Below are positions 59,770 to 64,000 of a DNA stretch of 64,000 nt, one piece after another. The notes below the pieces were generated by a model. The model saw only the letters and a list, made by a program, of their open reading frames with translations. It had not been told where the DNA came from and searched no databases. The stretch comes from Neurospora tetrasperma FGSC 2508. Its lineage: Eukaryota > Ascomycota > Sordariomycetes > Sordariales > Sordariaceae. Numbering within the stretch: position 1 is the first letter of the stretch; each line of letters begins with the position of its first letter. Both the position numbers and the translations under genes were made by a program. Location: the NCBI RefSeq assembly GCF_000213175.1, contig NW_009799102.1, positions 2,981,914 to 3,045,913 of the forward strand, in the 5' to 3' direction.

Positions 59770-60096
59770 TATTATAGGGCTAGCGCCCAAGGGTATTTAC
59801 CTAGCTTGTACCTATGTAAACTAAATATGCCTTCTAGTTGGGTGTACAGGTTAGTCGGTTATCGGTAACCGTCTTAGCACTAAATATATTGCGTGCTATT
59901 AGGTATATCCTTCGGGGCGCCGCACGGGCTACATTTCTAGCCTTAGCATTTCTAGCACCTTCGATACCTACGCTTTTCGTATATTTAGCTGTCGGCTCTG
60001 TGCCAGCCATACTGGCACAGAACCTCCTCCTCTTTGTCGATTATTTGAAGCTCTTTTCAAGGCCTACCTGAGTGTATACCTCGTAGATCCCTTACA
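59770..60096 (+). repeat. Element E 3' LTR
   Basis: It starts TATTATAGGGCTAGCGCCCA (5' copy TGTCACGGGGCTGG) and ends GATCCCTTACA. It pairs with 57831-58157 at equal length. Confidence 0.9.
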
Positions 60097-60269
60097 ATAG
60101 GAAAGTAATAGAAACTATAGGAGCGATACTTATACTATTTATTACTTAATACAATGTACAAAGTTAATTAGTATTATACACTGACTGTATAAGGGGTTGT
60201 ATTTGCTTTCAATAAATTATTAATACTAATTTCTTAAATAATTATTAATAATAAGAGGAACGAAGGGTT

Positions 60270-60590
60270 TAATTAATGAATTAAGTATATCAAAAAGGCT
60301 ACCGACGAATTTAATGTCCTAATAATAATTATAATTATTACTAACTGTAATACTCAACTAATTAAAACTATTAATCGAATATTCCTAACTACTTAATATT
60401 GATATTAGATATAGTATATTGATTATAATCATATTAAATACTTTAAGAATAATTAGGAGCGTATAATATAAAATAATAATAATATTAAGGAGTAGTTCGA
60501 GGGGGAGAAGAGTAGTAATAAAGGTTCTGATTGTAACGGGTCTGCTAGAGTATTGTACAGCGAGTAGTCGTATAAGCTTGAAATATTATA
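60270..60590 (+). pseudogene. MULE transposase fragment
   Basis: A plus-strand frame reads IITNCNTQLIKTINRIF at about 60337-60390, then, after a short gap, YIDYNHIKYFKNN. This is the MULE catalytic order of (T)D-x-x-x-ALxxAI-x-x-FP and (W)HI-x-x-N, followed by Lys/Asn. No terminal repeats or TSD were found, so it is an orphan fragment. It could belong to a MULE cut by element E, whose TSD lies just upstream. The downstream border is unclear. Confidence 0.55.
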
Positions 60591-60599
60591 TTTAACGAA

Positions 60600-60850
60600 G
60601 AGAGTAAAAGGCAAGACTGTACCAGAAGGGTGTAGTTGAAAAACGGTTTTATAGTCGGGCGTACGGGCCAGGCAAACATGTGGATCCGACCAATTAGGAG
60701 GCTCGCATCCTTATCGATACGACCGACCCGCCTTGGTAGACTTGGTAAAGCCGAGTCTTTGATCCTGGGCGCTAGCCCTATAACACTAACAATTCTTCAA
60801 CTAATTCTACTAGTAGCTAAATAGTAGTATAATAATTATACTGAGAGGCT
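60600..60850. other. Small GC-normal patch, possible short inverted-repeat element
   Basis: 60630-60780 is much less AT-rich than its flanks. TAGTTGAA near 60626 and TTCAACTA near 60795 are inverted, and could be ends of a tiny element of about 180 bp, but no TSD is visible. A 62-codon frame at 60636-60824 has no recognisable domain. Confidence 0.35.
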
Positions 60851-61349
60851 ATAAACTAGGAGAATGAGAATAACCTTAATTGAATCTACTATAAATATAA
60901 GAAAATTATAAAAGTTATTAGAATGTAAATATTATAAGGTTAGTCTATAATGTGATTATACTGTACGCCTCTAGTTCAGAGCTATTAACGGCTCTAGTTA
61001 CGTGTAGTTCTACGTGTGTGCACGCGCACGGACTGGCCTAGACTAGGCTCTCGTCTGTATAGCCAATCCTCCACACACACTTCCCTTCTCCTCCCTCGTA
61101 TAATAACATCATTCTACCTTACGCCTAACAATACCCTCCCGCGCCGTAATAATTTATTATACTAAACTATTATACTACGTACGCTTATTATTTAATAAAG
61201 AGGAAGATTGATTGTAATTATATTAACTAATTAATTAAAATTCGTATCCACACAATTGACACCTCTATTACAATTCTAATCTTCGAGCTAAGTAACTACT
61301 AAACTAAATATTATAATTATATAGTTTACCCTCTCTTCCTCTCCTTTAT

Positions 61350-62784
61350 ACTTACTAGTATATTCATTGAACGATTAATATCCAACCCCCTTATAACCAA
61401 TGATATTTTAGCGATTATAATAATTAACGTTCTTACAATAACCGATTCAATTAACTTCGATTATTATTTAAGTATTTTACAAACGCTCGAAACCCTTAAT
61501 AACTAAACGGTTATTATTGATAATATCCTAATTAACAACGTCTTCAACTTCACTAGCCTCCCTATATTCCGCACTATTTTCACAACCTTCAGTCAGCTAA
61601 TTTACAAGGACATTATTAACGCTAAAAGAAAGGCACGCAAAGTAAAAGACCTATTCAAATTTGCTGAATCCTAAGTAGTATCCGCTTAAAAAGAAATTAA
61701 GCAATTCAATAGCTATGTTACTACAATCTAAACTAAAGCCTTCTTCTAAATACAACAGGCCGCCAAAAACTACAAAATTATCATTAAAACTATTTATGAC
61801 GCTTATACTGCCGAAGTAGGCTCCCTCTGTACAATCATTATTACCCTAAAGATGGAGCTTTCTACTCTAAAAAACTAACTTTAGAATTACCTATTAAAAG
61901 TAAAAGGAGAAGTATTAAAAAACAATCAATAATCTATACCAACGTCTAGTGGCTACCCAAACTTTTAATATTATACTCCTAAAAGACATTCCAATAACGA
62001 AGAACCCAAACCTAATACTATGATTTTCACGGATAATAATAATAAACATAAATCAGTATTGTATATTACCATAACGCTACCGTTTGATAACAAAAGTACC
62101 GCTATTGAACAATCTACTAAATTTTATATTTAGCATCTCCACATCTAATTCGCCTAATTGGACAATCCCCAACTCTTCAACACTAAGCATAAGAAATTCT
62201 CGCTCATCACCTGCTCTATTGAAGGTGCCCCTTTTAAAGCTATCAAGTTTAAATTTATTAAAATCCTAGCTGAATTCCTGTTGGACTGGAAGGACGAAAA
62301 GGTACTGTTTTTGGTAGTGGGAACAAGGAAGAAGGGAAACAGCAGGGCAGCCTAAATACCCAGGACGGGAGGGCCAGTGAATAGAAGCACAGTGAATAGG
62401 CGCTAAGAGGCACGGCCGTCCAACAATTCCCTACTAAATAGTTTACAGCGGAGGCCCTCCTAGTAAAACTTACTACGAAGTACAATAATATAAACATTAT
62501 TATCTATTCTTACTGCGAATTCGAAGAGCTGAAAATAACTAAGGGTATAAAGTGGTAGGAGTTCGAAGACAACTTTACCTACTTAATCGATCGCTAAAAT
62601 TTTAATAATAATATAAAGATCTACTATTTGCGCTAGAAACGACGCCAAAACCGGAACCGCCGATTTCTAGTCGAGGAGTGCTCCAAAACGAAAACTAACA
62701 ACAGCAATCGACTCAAGAAGGTCGTTTACGTCCCTCACAATATCCTACAACGAACGCAGCGACGGCGTTGTATTATCGTTGCCG
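61350..62784 (+). pseudogene. Gypsy D gag remnant
   Basis: An N-terminal Lys/Glu/Ala-rich coiled coil (about 61600-61900) is followed by a capsid-like part in which LDNPQLFNTKHKKFSLITC and KIKFKFIKILAEFL-type helices are seen before the 147-bp insertion, and YCEFEELKITKGIKWQEFED with FTYLID after it. The order fits a Gypsy capsid. The C-terminus is Arg-rich. It is a fossil, but it is less AT-shifted than Gypsy A to C. Confidence 0.7.
62279..62425. mobile_element. 147-bp miniature solo LTR
   Basis: It starts TGTTGGACTGG and ends CCGTCCAACA: TG...CA ends with a perfect 8-bp terminal inverted repeat. A perfect 5-bp TSD ATTCC lies on each side (62274-62278 and 62426-62430). It has a GC content near one half and shows no RIP, so it is recent or too short to be recognised by RIP. 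No second copy is seen in the window. Size and ends fit a TRIM or SMART-type LTR. It interrupts Gypsy D gag; overlapping frames at 62084-62497 are chance. Confidence 0.85.
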
Positions 62785-63840
62785 ATGGCTATAGATAGCG
62801 GTGTTTGTAGGTTTAAAAATAGTATTTACAACCCGCTCGTAGAAATTTCCGTATATAACAACCCCGAAATTGTATTTATTGCGAAGACTTCGGATAAAAT
62901 AGAGGAAGATAATAAAATACTAAAGAAATTTATTATTAGAATAAAAAAATTTATAAACTATAATATTATTTTAATTAAGGATTAACGTTGGGTTTGAGGA
63001 TTACTTTTTAAATTTGCGTAAGTTCGCGTTAGAAAAAGTAGGTCTATATAATTTAAGGTTAATAAGGTTAGAATCAATTAATTTATTACTAAAAAAGATT
63101 TTGATAATTTAAGAAAGGATATTTTAATAGAGATTAAGAAAGGTATTTAGGAAGTATTAAAATAATAGGCCGATATTATAGCGAAAGGTATTCCGGATAA
63201 AATTAGTACTACCTTTTAATAATTACCTACTATTATTATTAAGAAATTTATCCCCTTTAATTTCGAGTAGTAGTTTATTATTAAGGGAGTAATTATTATT
63301 ACCGCATTTATAAACCGTTTGAGTGAAAATACAAAGACGGTTGTAGTAACGATTTTAGGCCGGAAGAAACTAACTTTAATAATTAAAGTAGTTATTAGAA
63401 TGGTAATATCTAGAAGTTATATAATTATTATTCATAAATTTATATACAATTAGTACTAATAAAATTAAGGATAGGCTACGAAGGTCTTTGGTAAAGAGGC
63501 TATTATTACTATAAATACTATAAGTATGCTAATTCAGAGAGTACTTTAGGATAATATTAATGATTGTACTACGTTGGAAGTATTAATAAATATAGCGAGG
63601 GATAAAAATAAAGAGGCGGCTATTATAAGAGTTTAGCTTTAGAAGAGAAGGGACGGAGAGAATAGAAACTTACTCCTAATAGAAATCGTTACTTCGAAGG
63701 CGGCGAACATCTTCTAGGATAATTTCTTTCTTTAGGACAGTAGTATATACCTTTACAAACCGTTCAAATTTCGAATAACGTCCAATAGTATTTTAAATAT
63801 TAGGGAATTGGATATGCGGCGAAATTCTATTATCAGGAAA
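62785..63840 (+). pseudogene. Tad-like LINE ORF1 fragment
   Basis: The plus-strand frames include RKDILIEIKKGI, a GRKKLTLIIKVVIRMVISRSY stretch, and near 63560-63760 TLEVLINIARDKNKEAAIIRV, then NLLLIEIVTSKAANIF and SSIYLYKPFKFRI. The last two match the order in Tad-like ORF1 proteins just before the CCHC fingers (a strand ending in IEV, then AN-x-LI and a basic strand). The protein would bind LINE RNA. Both ends are missing: the left joins Gypsy D gag near 62785 and the right is cut by the MULE at 63841. Several RIP-like stops are present. Confidence 0.6.
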
Positions 63841-64000
63841 GAGTAGCCCTCCCCGCGCCCTATCCTTCCCTATTGGGACCGTCCCCCACCGAGAAAAATG
63901 GGGCGGTCTAGCTGATGACACTTGATATTGAAATTCCCGTTTTTACCCGTAAACTTTCGTTTTTCAAATGCATGCATTATCTTCTCTAACTTGGTCAATT
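63841..64000 (+). mobile_element. Left end of a further MULE, cut by the window edge
   Basis: GAGTAGCCCTCCCCGCGCCC begins an end like those of the other MULEs. Inside it lie, in reverse orientation to MULE1-3, the shared subterminal blocks (AATTCCCGTTTTTACCCG at about 63937 and a motif around TTCTCTAACTTGGTCA). The 5' end of a transposase should therefore follow on the plus strand beyond the window. It is less RIP-affected than MULE1-3. Confidence 0.8.

Larger units (their letters stand above)
57831..60096 (+). mobile_element. Element E: 2.3-kb gag-only LTR element
   Basis: LTRs of equal length (327 bp) lie at 57831-58157 and 59770-60096, with a perfect TSD ATAGG (57826-57830 and 60097-60101). 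The interior of 1612 bp carries a gag-like sequence and no pol, so it is a non-autonomous element of the LARD or gag-only type that would need enzymes from a Gypsy relative. It is broken, with several RIP-type breaks. Short frames inside both LTRs are not genes. Confidence 0.9.
60951..62784 (+). mobile_element. Gypsy D, 5' part (LTR, leader and gag)
   Basis: An LTR related to that of Gypsy A begins near 60951 (TGTGATTATACTGTACGCCT) and ends near 61150; shared blocks include GTGTGTGCACGCGCACGG against GTGCGCGCACAGG, and CCTCGTATAATAA. A gag sequence follows. Sequence after about 62784 belongs to another element, and no pol or 3' LTR lies in the window. It is broken, with several breaks, and also holds a 147-bp insertion. 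Confidence 0.7.

Noticed and set aside
57899-60071. Similar frames of 60 and 77 codons in two places
   Set aside because: Both lie inside the element E LTRs at the same relative position; the similarity is LTR identity, not a gene pair.
62084-62497. Three overlapping short frames on both strands
   Set aside because: They cross the borders of the 147-bp solo LTR inside a decayed gag, so cannot be one gene.

Overview
The window looks like a repeat graveyard from a filamentous ascomycete (Pezizomycotina). It is very AT-rich, TpA-rich, and almost every reading frame is shredded. Where two copies of one repeat can be compared, the differences are mostly CpA to TpA or TpG to TpA, the signature of repeat-induced point mutation (RIP). 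The elements are those usual in such genomes: MULE DNA transposons with a FAR1-like DNA-binding region, Ty3/Gypsy LTR elements (one with a chromodomain), a Tad-like LINE fragment, solo LTRs and short non-autonomous derivatives. I recognise no intact host gene, rRNA or functional tRNA, and I cannot name genus or species.

Layout. 1-3486 is an ATT microsatellite, unidentified decayed sequence and an LTR fragment. 3487-56154 is one nest of insertions that can be unpicked from end repeats and target-site duplications (TSDs). The outer shell is MULE1 (3487-56154). Inside it lie MULE2 (3757-6852), a short MULE derivative (55313-55846) and Gypsy A (7061-52973). Inside Gypsy A lie Gypsy B (8075-42199), MULE3 (43269-46425) and a solo LTR (50779-51026). 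Inside Gypsy B lie another solo LTR (11289-11565), MULE4 (11648-15375) and a 22-kb insert (17394-39692) flanked by a 13-bp TSD. That insert has LINE-like ends and contains Gypsy C (21337-29937). Removing the inner elements leaves about 3.1 kb for MULE1, 8.4 kb for Gypsy A and 7.2 kb for Gypsy B, which are normal family sizes and support the reading.

To the right lie a 581-bp MULE derivative (56182-56762), a short island that escaped RIP (about 57041-57730), a gag-only LTR element with matching 327-bp LTRs (57831-60096), a MULE fragment, the 5' part of another Gypsy element with a 147-bp miniature solo LTR in its gag, a Tad-like ORF1 fragment, and the start of a further MULE running off the window.

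What remains unexplained is chiefly 29943-39300: it has long low-stop frames and several tandem arrays, including a GC-rich palindromic array, but no domain I can name. There are two assembly gaps (19590-20559 and 41283-41944). The second sits at the start of Gypsy B's 3' LTR and the same short sequence lies on both sides of it. All positions inside decayed elements are by-eye estimates except where a terminal repeat and TSD fix the boundary.
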